From assembly GCA_035293805.1 (NCBI GenBank), contig DATGMD010000018.1, positions 62,001 to 126,000 of the forward strand: a DNA stretch of 64,000 bases. Reading direction: 5' to 3'. The position numbers and the translations under genes were made by a program. Below the pieces are notes generated by a model, which saw only the letters and a list, made by a program, of their open reading frames with translations, was not told the DNA's origin and ran no database searches. Below are positions 1-8,229 of the stretch, in pieces. Numbering within the stretch: the stretch's first letter is position 1; the number at the start of each line of letters is the position of its first letter. Source of the stretch: JAJPHF01 sp035293805 (lineage in GTDB: Bacteria > Chloroflexota > UBA6077 > JAJPHF01).

Positions 1-1
1 G

Positions 2-961
2 GAGGGCGCCCCGGCCGCGGTCGCCGCCGCCTCCGGCATGGCCGCCCTCAGCGCCACACTGTTCGCGCTGCTCGCGGCCGGCGACCATGTGCTCGTCGAC
101 CGCCACAGCTACGGCGGCACCTACGCGCTCGTCACCTCGGAGCTACCGCGCCTGGGCATCGCCGCCGCGTTCGTCGATCTGGATGCGCCCGACGCGCTCG
201 CCGCGGCCGTGCAGCCGCGCACCCGCCTGCTGCTGCTGGAGACACTCACCAACCCGACGCTGCGCGTCACCGACCTGCCGCGCCTGGCCGCCGCGGCCCA
301 CGAGCGCGGGCTGCTGGTCTGCGTGGACAACACGTTCACCACGCCCTGCCTGATCCAGCCGCTGGCCCACGGCGCCGACCTCGTCTGGCACTCGACCAGC
401 AAATATTTCGGCGGCCAGAGCCAGGTGCTCGGCGGCGTCGTGGCCGGCCCGGAGAACCTGGTAGCGCGCATCCGCGAGACCGTGATCCACCTCGGCGTGG
501 CGGGCGGCGCCTTCGACACCTGGCTCGCCGCCCAGGGGCTGGCGACGCTCGCCCTGCGCGTCGAGCGCGCAAGCGCGAGCGCCCTGACAGTCGCGCGCCA
601 CCTAGAGGAGCACTCCGCCGTCGCGCGGGTCCACTACCCGGGCCTACCCAGCCACCCCCAGCACGCGCTGGCCGAGCGCCTCTACCCGCACGGCCACGGC
701 GGCATGCTGTCCTTCGAGCTAACCGGCGGGGAGGCCGCGGCGCGCGCCTTCCTGGCCGGCCTGCGCCTGATCGAGTTCGTGCCCAGCCTGGCTGACGTGA
801 CGACGACCGTCACCTATCCCCTCGCCACCTCCCACCGTGGGCTGCCGCCCGAGGCGCTGGCGGCGATGGGTGTGGGCCCGGGCCTAGTGCGGCTGTCGAT
901 TGGCATCGAGGCCGTCGCAGACGTGCTCGCCGACCTCGACGCGGCGCTGGCTGGCGGATAG
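2..961 (+). CDS. Cys/Met-metabolism PLP-dependent enzyme (cystathionine gamma-lyase/synthase type), 5' partial
   Basis: Trans-sulfuration family enzyme of fold-type I, which handles cystathionine, homocysteine or methionine chemistry in the cytoplasm. The reading frame is open from base 2, so the N-terminal part lies outside the window; 319 residues are visible. The family signature ASGMAA lies at the very start, the cofactor-binding Asp is in CVDNTF, and the PLP Schiff-base lysine is in STSKYFGG (Lys codon at 401-403). The C-terminal SLADVTTT and VRLSIGIE blocks are typical. Family members share these motifs, so lyase, gamma-synthase and methionine gamma-lyase cannot be separated here. The following gene starts 10 bp downstream. 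Confidence 0.93.
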   Translation, partial: EGAPAAVAAASGMAALSATLFALLAAGDHVLVDRHSYGGTYALVTSELPRLGIAAAFVDLDAPDALAAAVQPRTRLLLLETLTNPTLRVTDLPRLAAAAHERGLLVCVDNTFTTPCLIQPLAHGADLVWHSTSKYFGGQSQVLGGVVAGPENLVARIRETVIHLGVAGGAFDTWLAAQGLATLALRVERASASALTVARHLEEHSAVARVHYPGLPSHPQHALAERLYPHGHGGMLSFELTGGEAAARAFLAGLRLIEFVPSLADVTTTVTYPLATSHRGLPPEALAAMGVGPGLVRLSIGIEAVADVLADLDAALAGG

Positions 962-971
962 GCGCGAGCCC

Positions 972-1487
972 ATGCACCGACTCCTGCTCGCGGCGGTCCT
1001 GCTTCTTGTCCTCGGCCGTTGGCCGTGCCCGGTCGCGGCGCAGGACCTCATCCGCGGCCCGGTCACGCCGCTCGACCAGAGCAGCGTGCAGCTTGCCGTA
1101 GACAGCCGGCAGCCGCTCGGCCAGGTGGGCGAGCCCGATGGCAGCGCCAGCTACCGCCTGCGCGGCTGGGCGGCGGACCTGTCCAACCCCGGCGGGCCCG
1201 GCATCCGCCAGATCGTCGCCTATCTCGACGGGCCCTCCGACCGCGGCCGGCTGCTCGGCTGGGCGCGCGTCGGCCTGGCCCGCCCCGACGTGGCCACGGT
1301 GTTCAACGACCCGGGGCTCACTCGCTGCGGGTTCGAGCTAACCTGGCCGGTGACGGAGGTGCCGCCGCAGAGCGAGCCCGTCCACACCTACATGATCTAC
1401 CTCTACCTGGACACGGAGCGCGGCTGGGTCGGCGCCCGCCTGCCCGTCGCGTTGACCCTCGCGGCCGACAGCACGCCGGAGACCTGA
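972..1487 (+). CDS. Secreted Ig-like (GWAxD) domain protein
   Basis: Exported protein of 171 residues with an N-terminal signal peptide (MHRLLLAAVLLLVLG, cleavage near VAAQD). The mature part is one beta-sandwich-like domain with the series GWAADL, GIRQIVAYLDGP, LLGWARVGLARPDVA. The same series recurs in the protein at 29826-30536, so the two are paralogues. The ATG at 972 is chosen because it gives a proper signal peptide and lies 10 bp after the previous stop; a longer frame from 900 would overlap that gene. No enzymatic motif is visible. Proteins of this type occur in Chloroflexota, but their role is not known to me. Confidence 0.8.
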   Translation: MHRLLLAAVLLLVLGRWPCPVAAQDLIRGPVTPLDQSSVQLAVDSRQPLGQVGEPDGSASYRLRGWAADLSNPGGPGIRQIVAYLDGPSDRGRLLGWARVGLARPDVATVFNDPGLTRCGFELTWPVTEVPPQSEPVHTYMIYLYLDTERGWVGARLPVALTLAADSTPET

Positions 1488-1500
1488 CCCCGCGCAAGCC

Positions 1501-1527
1501 TTGCAAAGTACCAAATAAACGTATATT
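1501..1527 (+). promoter_or_regulatory. Possible promoter upstream of the SRPBCC gene
   Basis: An AT-rich island in a GC-rich background contains TTGCAA and TATATT separated by 15 bp, which is shorter than the usual 17. It sits about 190 bp upstream of the SRPBCC gene at 1721. The remaining 1488-1720 sequence shows nothing else. Confidence 0.35.
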
Positions 1528-1720
1528 CTTGATTTGGCCTACCCCCAAGGCCGCGGCTTCCCCGAGTGCCCCCACGCTCGGGCAAGCCGTTGGTTGCGAC
1601 CGACGGCGCGGCACGCTATCTGCATCGCTTCCGGCTGGAACCAGCTCGCGGCGGAGCGCCCGACGTGGGGGCGGGCGTCCCGCCACACTGGGGCCTGCGG
1701 GCCCCGGGGAGGTGAACCAG

Positions 1721-2185
1721 ATGGCGCTGATCGAGAAGCACATCGACGTCGACGTGCCCGTGCGCACCGCTTACAACCAGTGGACGCAGTTCGAGTCCTT
1801 CCCGCGCTTCATGGAGGGCGTGGAGGAGGTGCGGCAGCTTGACGACTCCCACCTGCACTGGCGCGCCAGCATCGGTGGCAAGACCGAGGAGTGGGACGCG
1901 GTCATCACCGAGCAGATCCCTGACGAACGCATCGCCTGGCGTAGCACGTCGGGCGCGCAGAACGCGGGCGCGGTCACGTTCCATCGGCTGGGGGACCACC
2001 AGACGCGCGTGATGCTGCAGCTCGAGTACGACCCCGAGGGCTTCACCGAGAACGTCGGTAACGCCCTGGGCTTCATGGAGCGCCGCGTGGACGGCGACCT
2101 GCACCGCTTCAAGGACTTCATCGAGGGGCGCGGCGTCGCCACGGGCGCGTGGCGCGGCACGATCGACCAGAACAACGCCACGTAG
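1721..2185 (+). CDS. SRPBCC family protein (polyketide cyclase/dehydrase-like)
   Basis: START/Bet v 1-like fold protein of 154 residues, a family that binds hydrophobic ligands in a helix-grip pocket. The N-terminal strand MALIEKHIDVDVPVRTAY, the FESFPRFMEGV loop, the W-rich central strands (HWRASI, EWDAVI) and the long C-terminal helix (FMERRVDGDLHRFKDFIE) match the COG5637-type cyclase/dehydrase group. The ATG at 1721 follows a GGGGAGGTGA ribosome binding site. A longer in-frame reading upstream to 1019 lies over the preceding gene in another frame and is not credible. Proteins of this subgroup are often found with general stress genes, consistent with the SDR gene downstream. Confidence 0.9.
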   Translation: MALIEKHIDVDVPVRTAYNQWTQFESFPRFMEGVEEVRQLDDSHLHWRASIGGKTEEWDAVITEQIPDERIAWRSTSGAQNAGAVTFHRLGDHQTRVMLQLEYDPEGFTENVGNALGFMERRVDGDLHRFKDFIEGRGVATGAWRGTIDQNNAT

Positions 2186-2398
2186 CCCGCCCCCTCGGGA
2201 CATCCCCGCCGCGGAGGCGTCAGGCGTCTCCGCTCGCGAGGCCTCGGCGCCGGCGACCCTGCACCACCCGTCGGCGCCGAGGCCTTCGCACGTCCGGCGT
2301 TCCCTGGCCGCCCGCAGCTGGACCGAGCGCGGGTGGCACGCGAGTTGCGCTCGCGCGGGGCACAGCGGCCCGCCCAGGCGCCACGAAGGGAGCAGGAC

Positions 2399-3259
2399 AT
2401 GTCGCAGCAGGACCAGCTTCGACCGCCCCAGCACCAGGATCGCCAGCCCGGCCTGGAAGCGCCGATGACGCCGCAGCCGCGCGAGCAGGACGCCACCTAC
2501 CACGGCAGCGGCAAGCTCGCGGGCAAGGTCGCGCTCATCACGGGCGGCGATAGCGGTATCGGGCGCGCGGTCGCCATCGCCTTCGCGAAGGAGGGCGCCG
2601 ACGTGGCGATCGCCTACCTGAACGAGCACGAGGATGCCGCCAAGGCCAAGCACGAGGTCGAGCAGAAAGGCCGCCGCTGCATCGCCATCGCCGGCGACGT
2701 GGGCGACGAGGCGTTCTGCCGCCAGGTCGTTCAGCGCACCCTCGACTCGCTCGGCCGCCTCGACGTGCTCGTGAACAACGCGGGCGAGCAGCACCCGCGG
2801 GACAGCATCGAGCAGATCAGCGCCGAACAGCTGGAGCGCACCTTCCGCACCAACATCTTTGCCCAGTTCTTCATGACGAAGGCCGCGCTGCCTCACCTGA
2901 CTCCCGGCAGCGCCATCGTGAACACGACCTCGGTCACCGCTTACGCCGGCAGCCCCCACCTGCTCGACTACGCCGCGAGCAAGGGCGCCATCGTGGCCTT
3001 CACGCGCTCGCTCGCGCTAGCGCTCGCCGCTAAAGGCATCCGCGTCAACGGCGTGGCGCCCGGCCCGATCTGGACGCCGCTCATCCCCTCGACTTTCCCG
3101 CCCGAGGCAGTAGCGAAGTTCGGCTCGGACGTGCCGATGAAGCGCGCCGGCCAGCCGGAGGAGGTGGCTAACTGCTACGTCTTTCTCGCCTCCGACGACG
3201 CCTCGTACATGTCTGGCCAGGTGCTGCACCCGAACGGCGGCGAGATCGTCAACGGCTAG
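2399..3259 (+). CDS. SDR family oxidoreductase (general-stress/YghA type)
   Basis: Classical NAD(P)-dependent short-chain dehydrogenase of 286 residues. After a polar N-terminal extension rich in Gln and Pro (about 35 residues) the Rossmann motif TGGDSGIG appears, then NNAG, the catalytic Ser in NTTSVTAY, and the YAASKG active-site Tyr/Lys. The extension plus the DSGIG variant are features of the YghA/GSP39 subgroup, related to glucose/ribitol dehydrogenases, whose substrates are mostly unproven. The ATG at 2399 has GGGAGCAGG upstream. An 18-bp hairpin after the gene should terminate transcription. Confidence 0.93.
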   Translation: MSQQDQLRPPQHQDRQPGLEAPMTPQPREQDATYHGSGKLAGKVALITGGDSGIGRAVAIAFAKEGADVAIAYLNEHEDAAKAKHEVEQKGRRCIAIAGDVGDEAFCRQVVQRTLDSLGRLDVLVNNAGEQHPRDSIEQISAEQLERTFRTNIFAQFFMTKAALPHLTPGSAIVNTTSVTAYAGSPHLLDYAASKGAIVAFTRSLALALAAKGIRVNGVAPGPIWTPLIPSTFPPEAVAKFGSDVPMKRAGQPEEVANCYVFLASDDASYMSGQVLHPNGGEIVNG

Positions 3260-3363
3260 CGCCCCGCAGGGCGCCCGCCATGTTGTTGCGGCGCGTGATC
3301 GGGGCGCACGCCGGCGCGTGCATGAATTGATTCGCGCGGCCCGCCTTGGGCGACTGGCACAGA

Positions 3364-3402
3364 CTGGGGCGGACGTTTGACCGCGTCAAACGTCCGCCCC
3401 AG
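3364..3402. terminator. Bidirectional terminator hairpin
   Basis: Perfect 18-bp inverted repeat with a 3-nt loop (positions 3364-3381 pair with 3385-3402). It lies between two convergent genes, the SDR gene ending at 3259 and the small minus-strand gene ending at 3426, so it can serve both. There is no long T-tract. Confidence 0.75.
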
Positions 3403-3425
3403 CTCGGTCCACCAGCGGGGAGACG

Positions 3426-3608
3426 CTACTTCTTGGTCAACGACGGCTCGCCGGTACCCGTGAACTGGCCGATCCGCCGCTTCGCGTCCTGCGACTCTGG
3501 CTGGCGCGTCTGCCCCTCGCGCGGGCCGCCGGCCGGCGGGTTCATCGTCTGCTTCGCCGCGAAGTCCTTGTGGCTCTCATGCGTGCGCGTGCGCTTGGGC
3601 TTCGCCAT
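3426..3608 (-). CDS. Small basic hydrophilic protein
   Basis: Sixty-residue protein beginning MAKPKRTRTHESHKDF and rich in Lys, Arg, Gln and Pro, without hydrophobic segments; probably disordered and cytoplasmic. The start at 3608 is preceded by AAAGGAG at good spacing, which is why the longer upstream reading was not used. I do not recognise a family. Its position between stress-type genes (SDR, erythromycin esterase) and its composition recall small stress-induced proteins, but that is only suggestive. Confidence 0.65.
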   Translation of the reverse strand: MAKPKRTRTHESHKDFAAKQTMNPPAGGPREGQTRQPESQDAKRRIGQFTGTGEPSLTKK

Positions 3609-3867
3609 GCATCCACTCCTTTCAGCATCGCCATTCGCTGTTCCTGCAAGGAGCATGCCTCGATATAGTCGGGGTGATTCTCCATACGCCATCGTGCGTC
3701 CATACAAACGGAGTTATGCCCTTCGATTGCGCTCCTATACAGCTCAAATCATACGCCGGTCGTCCGCCTGGCTGGCATAGCTTCTGCTGCGAACCGGTTT
3801 GGAGCACGAAAGCGCTCTTCGCGGCGCATTGCCCGCCATTCTGCGATTCCTTCGGTGGAGCACGACC

Positions 3868-5262
3868 ATGGAGACCATGCAGAGCATCCGAGACCGCGTC
3901 GCCGGACGCGGCACGGCCAGCGCCGCCCGCCTGGCCGACCGCTTTCGCGCCCTGGCGCATCCCCTGCGCGGCCCCGACGACCTCGATCCGCTGCTGGACC
4001 GCATCGGCGACGCCCGCTACGTGCTCCTGGGTGAGGCCTCGCACGGCACTGCCGAGTACTACAACTGGCGCCGCCGCATCAGCCAGCGCCTGATCTGCGA
4101 GAAGGGCTTCGCGTTCATCGCCGTCGAGGGCGACTGGCCCGACTGCTACCGCGTGAACCGCTACGTGAAGCACGCCCCCGATGCCGGCGCGAGCGCGCGC
4201 GAGGTGCTGCACGCCTTCGCCCGCTGGCCCACTTGGATGTGGGCCAACACCGAGATCGTCGAGCTAGCCGAGTGGCTGCGCCAGCACAACGCCGACCTGC
4301 CCACCGACCAGCGCGTCGGCTTCTACGGCCTCGACGTGTATAGCCTGTGGGAGTCGCTCGACGCCGTCACCAAGTACCTGGAGCGCGTCGATCCGAGCGC
4401 CCTGGAGGCGGCCTACCGCGCCTTCCGCTGCTTCGAGCCCTACGGCGAGGACGTGCAGGAGTATGCCCGCGCAACGGCGCTCGTCCCGACATCCTGTCAG
4501 GAAGAGGTCACGGCCCTGCTGGTGGACCTGCGCCGCAGGGCGCCGCAGTACCAGGCAGAGGGCCGCGAGGCGTACTTCAACGCGGACCAGAACGCGCTCG
4601 TGACGCGCAACGCCGAACGCTACTATCGCGCGATGATCCACGGCGGGCCCGACTCGTGGAACGTACGCGACCAGCACATGGTCGAGACGCTGGAGCGTCT
4701 GATGCAGCTCCACGGCCCCGACGCGAAGGCGATCGTCTGGGAGCACAACACGCACATCGGCGACGCCCGCGCGACCGACATGGCGCGCTCCGGCATGGTG
4801 AACGTCGGCCAGCTGGTGCGCGAGCGCGACTGGCGGGATGGCGTGGTGCTCGTCGGCTTCGGCTCGCATCGCGGCAGCGTCATCGCGGGCGACGAGTGGG
4901 GCGCCCCGATGGAGCGCATGTCCGTACCGCCCGCGCAGCCCGACACCCACGAGGCCGTGCTGCACGACGCGCTGGGCGGGGAGAATGCCCTGTTCCTGTT
5001 CGACGGCACCGCGGCGGGGGCGCTTCCCGCCCCGGGTAGCCTCGACGCCGCCGCCGACCCGCTGCTCACGCCGCGCGGCCATCGCGCCATCGGCGTCGTC
5101 TACAATCCCGCCTTCGAGCGCTTTGGCAATTACGTGCCCACCATCCTGTCCCTGCGCTACGACGCCTTCCTCTACCTGGACGAGACGCACGCCCTGCACC
5201 CGCTGCACCTGCAGCCGCAACCCGAGGGCGAGCCGCCCGAGACGTACCCCTCGGGCGTCTAG
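3868..5262 (+). CDS. Erythromycin esterase family protein
   Basis: Erythromycin-esterase-like (PF05139) hydrolase of 464 residues. The family's active-site strings are present: GEASHGTAEYY (Glu and His), AVEGDWPDCY, and the later EHNTHIGDA and GFGSHRGSV blocks. Proven members open macrolide lactone rings (EreA/EreB) or act on succinoglycan-type substrates, but most chromosomal homologues are untested, so macrolide resistance should not be assumed. The ATG at 3868 follows GGTGGAG; a TTG further upstream at 3799 adds a poorly conserved leader. No signal peptide. The downstream intergenic region carries the CRISPR-like repeats. Confidence 0.92.
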   Translation: METMQSIRDRVAGRGTASAARLADRFRALAHPLRGPDDLDPLLDRIGDARYVLLGEASHGTAEYYNWRRRISQRLICEKGFAFIAVEGDWPDCYRVNRYVKHAPDAGASAREVLHAFARWPTWMWANTEIVELAEWLRQHNADLPTDQRVGFYGLDVYSLWESLDAVTKYLERVDPSALEAAYRAFRCFEPYGEDVQEYARATALVPTSCQEEVTALLVDLRRRAPQYQAEGREAYFNADQNALVTRNAERYYRAMIHGGPDSWNVRDQHMVETLERLMQLHGPDAKAIVWEHNTHIGDARATDMARSGMVNVGQLVRERDWRDGVVLVGFGSHRGSVIAGDEWGAPMERMSVPPAQPDTHEAVLHDALGGENALFLFDGTAAGALPAPGSLDAAADPLLTPRGHRAIGVVYNPAFERFGNYVPTILSLRYDAFLYLDETHALHPLHLQPQPEGEPPETYPSGV

Positions 5263-5348
5263 CTCGGCTGGTTCACCAGATCAGGTCGCAACCTGGCGGA
5301 CCGGGCAGCCCCACCCGCCGCGCTCGCACGCCGAGCATGAGCCTGGGT

Positions 5349-5437
5349 GGGGCGTCCGCGTGCGCGCGGGTGGTCGTACACCTGGGTCGACAACTGGGGC
5401 AACGCGAGCGGGGTGTCCGCGTGCGCGCGGGTGGTCG
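5349..5437. CRISPR. Two-repeat CRISPR-like unit, type I-E geometry
   Basis: Two 28-nt direct repeats (5349-5376 and 5410-5437) differ at one base and enclose a 33-nt spacer, giving the 61-nt period of type I-E arrays. The repeat contains a GC-rich imperfect palindrome (CCGCGTGCGCGCGG) and resembles I-E repeats of GC-rich bacteria. Antisense frames across it read DHPRARG-like peptides, a familiar sign of I-E repeats mis-read as protein. No third repeat exists 61 nt to either side and no cas gene is in the window. A fortuitous duplication is still possible. Confidence 0.5.
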
Positions 5438-5485
5438 CCGACTGCACAATAGGCTGACGAGCGCCGACAGGAACGGAGGAACACG

Positions 5486-6280
5486 ATGGAGTCGTTGGCC
5501 GAGCGCGCCGAAGCGCGCTTGCTGGACGTGATCGCGCGCTTCACCGCCGGGGAGGCGGAGGTGGTGCAGGCCTACTTCGCGCGGGAGCACACGACCGAGG
5601 AGTACCTGGACGCGCTGCTGCGCCAGATGGGGCGCGAGCTGCAGACGCGCCAGCGGCTCGGGCGAGCCATGCAGATGAACGAGGGGTTGGAGCGGACGGT
5701 GGACCGCCACGACCTCGTCGAGATGCTGGAGCACATCGCCGACGAGACGCGGCACTACGCGCTGCTCGCGGACGTGGCGGAGGAGCTGATCGGCCGCAAG
5801 CTGACGGCCGAGGAAGCGATGAAGTACGAGATCAACTCGATGGTCGATCCCGACGCGCCGCCGGAGGCGTTGCGCCACCCGCTGCTTCCGGAGGCCTCGG
5901 GAATGATGCTGCTCATCCGCGAGCGGCGCGAGACGGAGGGCCACGACTTCGCCAACGCCGTGCTGCGGCTCAGCGAGGGCGGGGGCGGCGGCGCGTTCGA
6001 GGTGGCGGCATCGCTCAGCGGCACACCGTTCCGCGAGCGGCTGGCCGCCGCCATGCGGCTCATCGTGCGCGACGAGCTAGGCCACGGGCCCGGCCGCGTG
6101 CGCGGCTTCGTGCAGCAGTGGGTCCACGACGAGGCGACGCTCGACCGCGCGGCGGCGCTGCTGACGGAGTACATGTACCAGCACTTGCGCCTGCGCAACG
6201 AGATCTGGGGCAACCCGCTCTCCGAGGAGCGCCTGGCCGCCATCCGCCGCGGCGAGATCGCGCCGCTCGCCGTCGGCTAG
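5486..6280 (+). CDS. Ferritin-like di-iron domain protein
   Basis: All-helical protein of 264 residues with the ligand pattern of carboxylate-bridged di-iron proteins: Glu22/Glu24 in the first long helix, ExxH at Glu87-His90 (DETRH), acidic residues at 149/151 followed by His153, and a second ExxH at Glu197-His200 (DELGH). This fits a rubrerythrin/ferritin-like four-helix bundle, so a role in iron-dependent oxidation or oxygen chemistry is likely, though the substrate is unknown. The ATG at 5486 follows GAACGGAGGA. It is probably co-transcribed with the TIM-barrel gene 12 bp downstream. No signal peptide. Confidence 0.8.
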   Translation: MESLAERAEARLLDVIARFTAGEAEVVQAYFAREHTTEEYLDALLRQMGRELQTRQRLGRAMQMNEGLERTVDRHDLVEMLEHIADETRHYALLADVAEELIGRKLTAEEAMKYEINSMVDPDAPPEALRHPLLPEASGMMLLIRERRETEGHDFANAVLRLSEGGGGGAFEVAASLSGTPFRERLAAAMRLIVRDELGHGPGRVRGFVQQWVHDEATLDRAAALLTEYMYQHLRLRNEIWGNPLSEERLAAIRRGEIAPLAVG

Positions 6281-6292
6281 CGGGGCTGGTGG

Positions 6293-7081
6293 ATGACGCT
6301 GCGGCCCATGGTGGCTTATTACGGCGTGGGCGATCCGCGCCATTGCGCGCAGGACTTCCAGGAGATGGCCCGGGCGTTTCGGACCGTGGTGTTTCCATGC
6401 TCCGAGGAGCTGGCACGCCTGGACGCCGCGGGCCTCCGCGAGCGCGTTCGGCTCGCCCGCGACCTGGGCCTGGAGACGTGGGTCAGTCCCTGGGGCGTCG
6501 CCGGCCTGTTCGGCGGTGAGGCGATCAGCGCCGTCGGCCACCTCTGCCCGCGCTCTTGCCAGGTGCGCGACGTGCTCGCGGCCTGGCTGGAGGCGGCGGT
6601 CGCCGCGGCGCCGGACGTGCTGTTCTGGGACGAGCCCAATGGCACGCGCTGCTGCGGACCGGAGGTGGTCACGGCGCTGCTGCTCGACTTGATGGACCAG
6701 ACCCCCGCGGCGCTCCGCCACGCCCTTTACTGGAACCCGGAGCAGTGCGCGATCCTACCCGAGCCCGTGGTCGCGCGCTGCCTGACCGCTGGCATGGACC
6801 TGTACGGCCGGTCGCCCGCGGCGGAGCGGCTGGCGACTGCCCTGGCCCTCGGGCAGTGCCACGGCGTCGAGCCGCACGTCTGGGTGCGGGCCTTCCAGGT
6901 GCCCGCGGGCGAGGAAGCGGCGGTGGCGGCGATGATCCAGGCGGCGGCTGCCGCGGGAATCGAGCGGGTGGGCATCTGGCCGTGGAAGGCGGGCGCCACG
7001 GCGAGCCTACTCGCCAGCGAGCGGCCGGCGCTCGTCTGGGAGACCGTCCTTCGCGCGCTCGCTACGAGCGCCGCATCCTAA
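6293..7081 (+). CDS. Hypothetical protein, TIM-barrel (glycosyl hydrolase-like) fold
   Basis: Protein of 262 residues with a repeating beta-alpha pattern: VVFPCSEE, ETWVSPWGVAGLFGG, DVLFWDEPN, HALYWNPEQ, VEPHVWVRAF and RVGIWPWKAG. The strand-end acidic residue in FWDEPN and the aromatic strand ends resemble glycoside-hydrolase-like barrels. Several Cys residues (LCPRSC, TRCCGPE) are unusual for a cytoplasmic enzyme. It starts 12 bp after the ferritin-like gene with a GGTGG-type ribosome binding site, so the two form an operon. Its stop codon overlaps that of the convergent integrase gene by 3 bp. I do not recognise a named family. Confidence 0.75.
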   Translation: MTLRPMVAYYGVGDPRHCAQDFQEMARAFRTVVFPCSEELARLDAAGLRERVRLARDLGLETWVSPWGVAGLFGGEAISAVGHLCPRSCQVRDVLAAWLEAAVAAAPDVLFWDEPNGTRCCGPEVVTALLLDLMDQTPAALRHALYWNPEQCAILPEPVVARCLTAGMDLYGRSPAAERLATALALGQCHGVEPHVWVRAFQVPAGEEAAVAAMIQAAAAAGIERVGIWPWKAGATASLLASERPALVWETVLRALATSAAS

Positions 7082-8151
7082 TCCTCGCCGCGCCGGCGGC
7101 GGACGGCGCGGGCCAGGTCGGCGGCGGGCACGCTGTAGCGGTCGAAGGCGTCCTTCAGGTGGCTCGTCTCGTAGTGGGCGTAGATGCGCTTGGTCGTGTC
7201 GGGCGAGGCGTGGCCGAGGAGGTCCTGCACCTCGGCGAGCTGCGCGCCGGCGTTCAGCAGCACCGATGCCTTCTGGTGGCGGAAGGCATGGGGCGAGGCG
7301 CGCACGCCGGCGGCGTCGGCGTAGTGGCGCACGACGTTGTAGATCGACTGCGTGGACAGCCGGTAGTTCTCGCCGCCGGCGCGCGCTTTGCCGCGCCCCT
7401 TGTCGTGGCGCAGGAAGAGCGGCACGTAGCGGTCGGCGCGGGCGGCCAGGTACGTGCGGATCGCCGCCAGGCTGTCCGGATCGAAGAACACGACGCGCTC
7501 CTTGCTGCCCTTGCCCACGACCAGCGCGCGGTCGGCCCAGCCGTCGTCGACGTCGGCGCGGTTCAGCGCGGCGACCTCGGCGCGGCGTAGGCCGGTACCG
7601 TAGAGCGTCAGCAGCAGCGCCCGGTCGCGCAGCAGCTCCAGGCGGCGCGCGTCGTTGTGGCCGGTTGGCGCGGGAAGTGGCAGCTCCAGGGCGTAGGTGA
7701 CGACGAGCGGCAGGCCCTGGTCGACGCGCGGCGTGCGGTAGCTGGCGCGGCCGACGACGGCGCGCAAGCCCTCGCGGAGCTGTTCGTAGGTGGCGGCGCG
7801 CGAGCCCCAGCGGCGCCGCTCCAGAAACCGCAGGAAAGCGCGCGCCCCGGCCAGGTAGGTGCTGTGCGTCGCGCGCGCCGTGCGGCCGTAGCGCCTGACC
7901 AGCCAGGCGTAATAGCTCTCCAGCGCGTCGGCCGGCAGCGCGGCGGTCGGCGTCCCCTCCGTGACGCCGCGTTCGGCCAGGTACTCGGTGAAGCGGTCGA
8001 GCGCCGTGGCGTAGGTGTGCGCGGTGTGCGGCGACTTGCCGCGCAGGCTCGCCGCGAACGCCGCGAGCGCGTCGGCGAGCGCGGGCGATTCGGCGTCGGC
8101 GGCCGGCGCGGGATCGCGCGGGGTCGCGGGGGGCGGGTCGTCGGCAATCAT
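7078..8151 (-). CDS. Tyrosine recombinase/phage integrase family protein
   Basis: Site-specific recombinase of 357 residues. An N-terminal SAM-like DNA-binding domain (about 25-110) precedes the catalytic domain, in which every active-site residue can be placed: Arg189 (GTGLRRAEV), Lys214 (GKGSKER), His288 and Arg291 (HAFRH), His314 (LLGH) and Tyr324 (RIYAHY). The enzyme should therefore be active. GGAGGAGCC precedes the ATG at 8151. No attachment site, excisionase or phage gene is nearby, so it may be a Xer-like housekeeping enzyme or the residue of a lost element. It follows the chromate operon in the same direction, 78 bp downstream. Confidence 0.92.
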   Translation of the reverse strand: MIADDPPPATPRDPAPAADAESPALADALAAFAASLRGKSPHTAHTYATALDRFTEYLAERGVTEGTPTAALPADALESYYAWLVRRYGRTARATHSTYLAGARAFLRFLERRRWGSRAATYEQLREGLRAVVGRASYRTPRVDQGLPLVVTYALELPLPAPTGHNDARRLELLRDRALLLTLYGTGLRRAEVAALNRADVDDGWADRALVVGKGSKERVVFFDPDSLAAIRTYLAARADRYVPLFLRHDKGRGKARAGGENYRLSTQSIYNVVRHYADAAGVRASPHAFRHQKASVLLNAGAQLAEVQDLLGHASPDTTKRIYAHYETSHLKDAFDRYSVPAADLARAVRRRRGED

Positions 8152-8229
8152 CGGCTCCTCCGAGCGCTCGCCCTGAGCATAGCGCGCGCGCTCCCCGCCG
8201 CCGGCTCACGATGCCGTCACGCCGCGCGC

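Noticed and set aside
1616..2959. 447-codon open frame on the minus strand across the SRPBCC and SDR genes
   Set aside because: It is antisense to two genes with clear family motifs; its Arg/His/Gly/Val-rich product is a typical GC-rich shadow frame.
3868..5262. Erythromycin esterase considered as a true antibiotic-resistance gene
   Set aside because: Family motifs are present, but most chromosomal members are untested and there is no mobile or resistance context.
5273..5944. 223-codon minus-strand frame with PPARTRTP and TTRAHAD segments
   Set aside because: The peptide comes from reading across the CRISPR-like repeats and then antisense to the ferritin-like gene.
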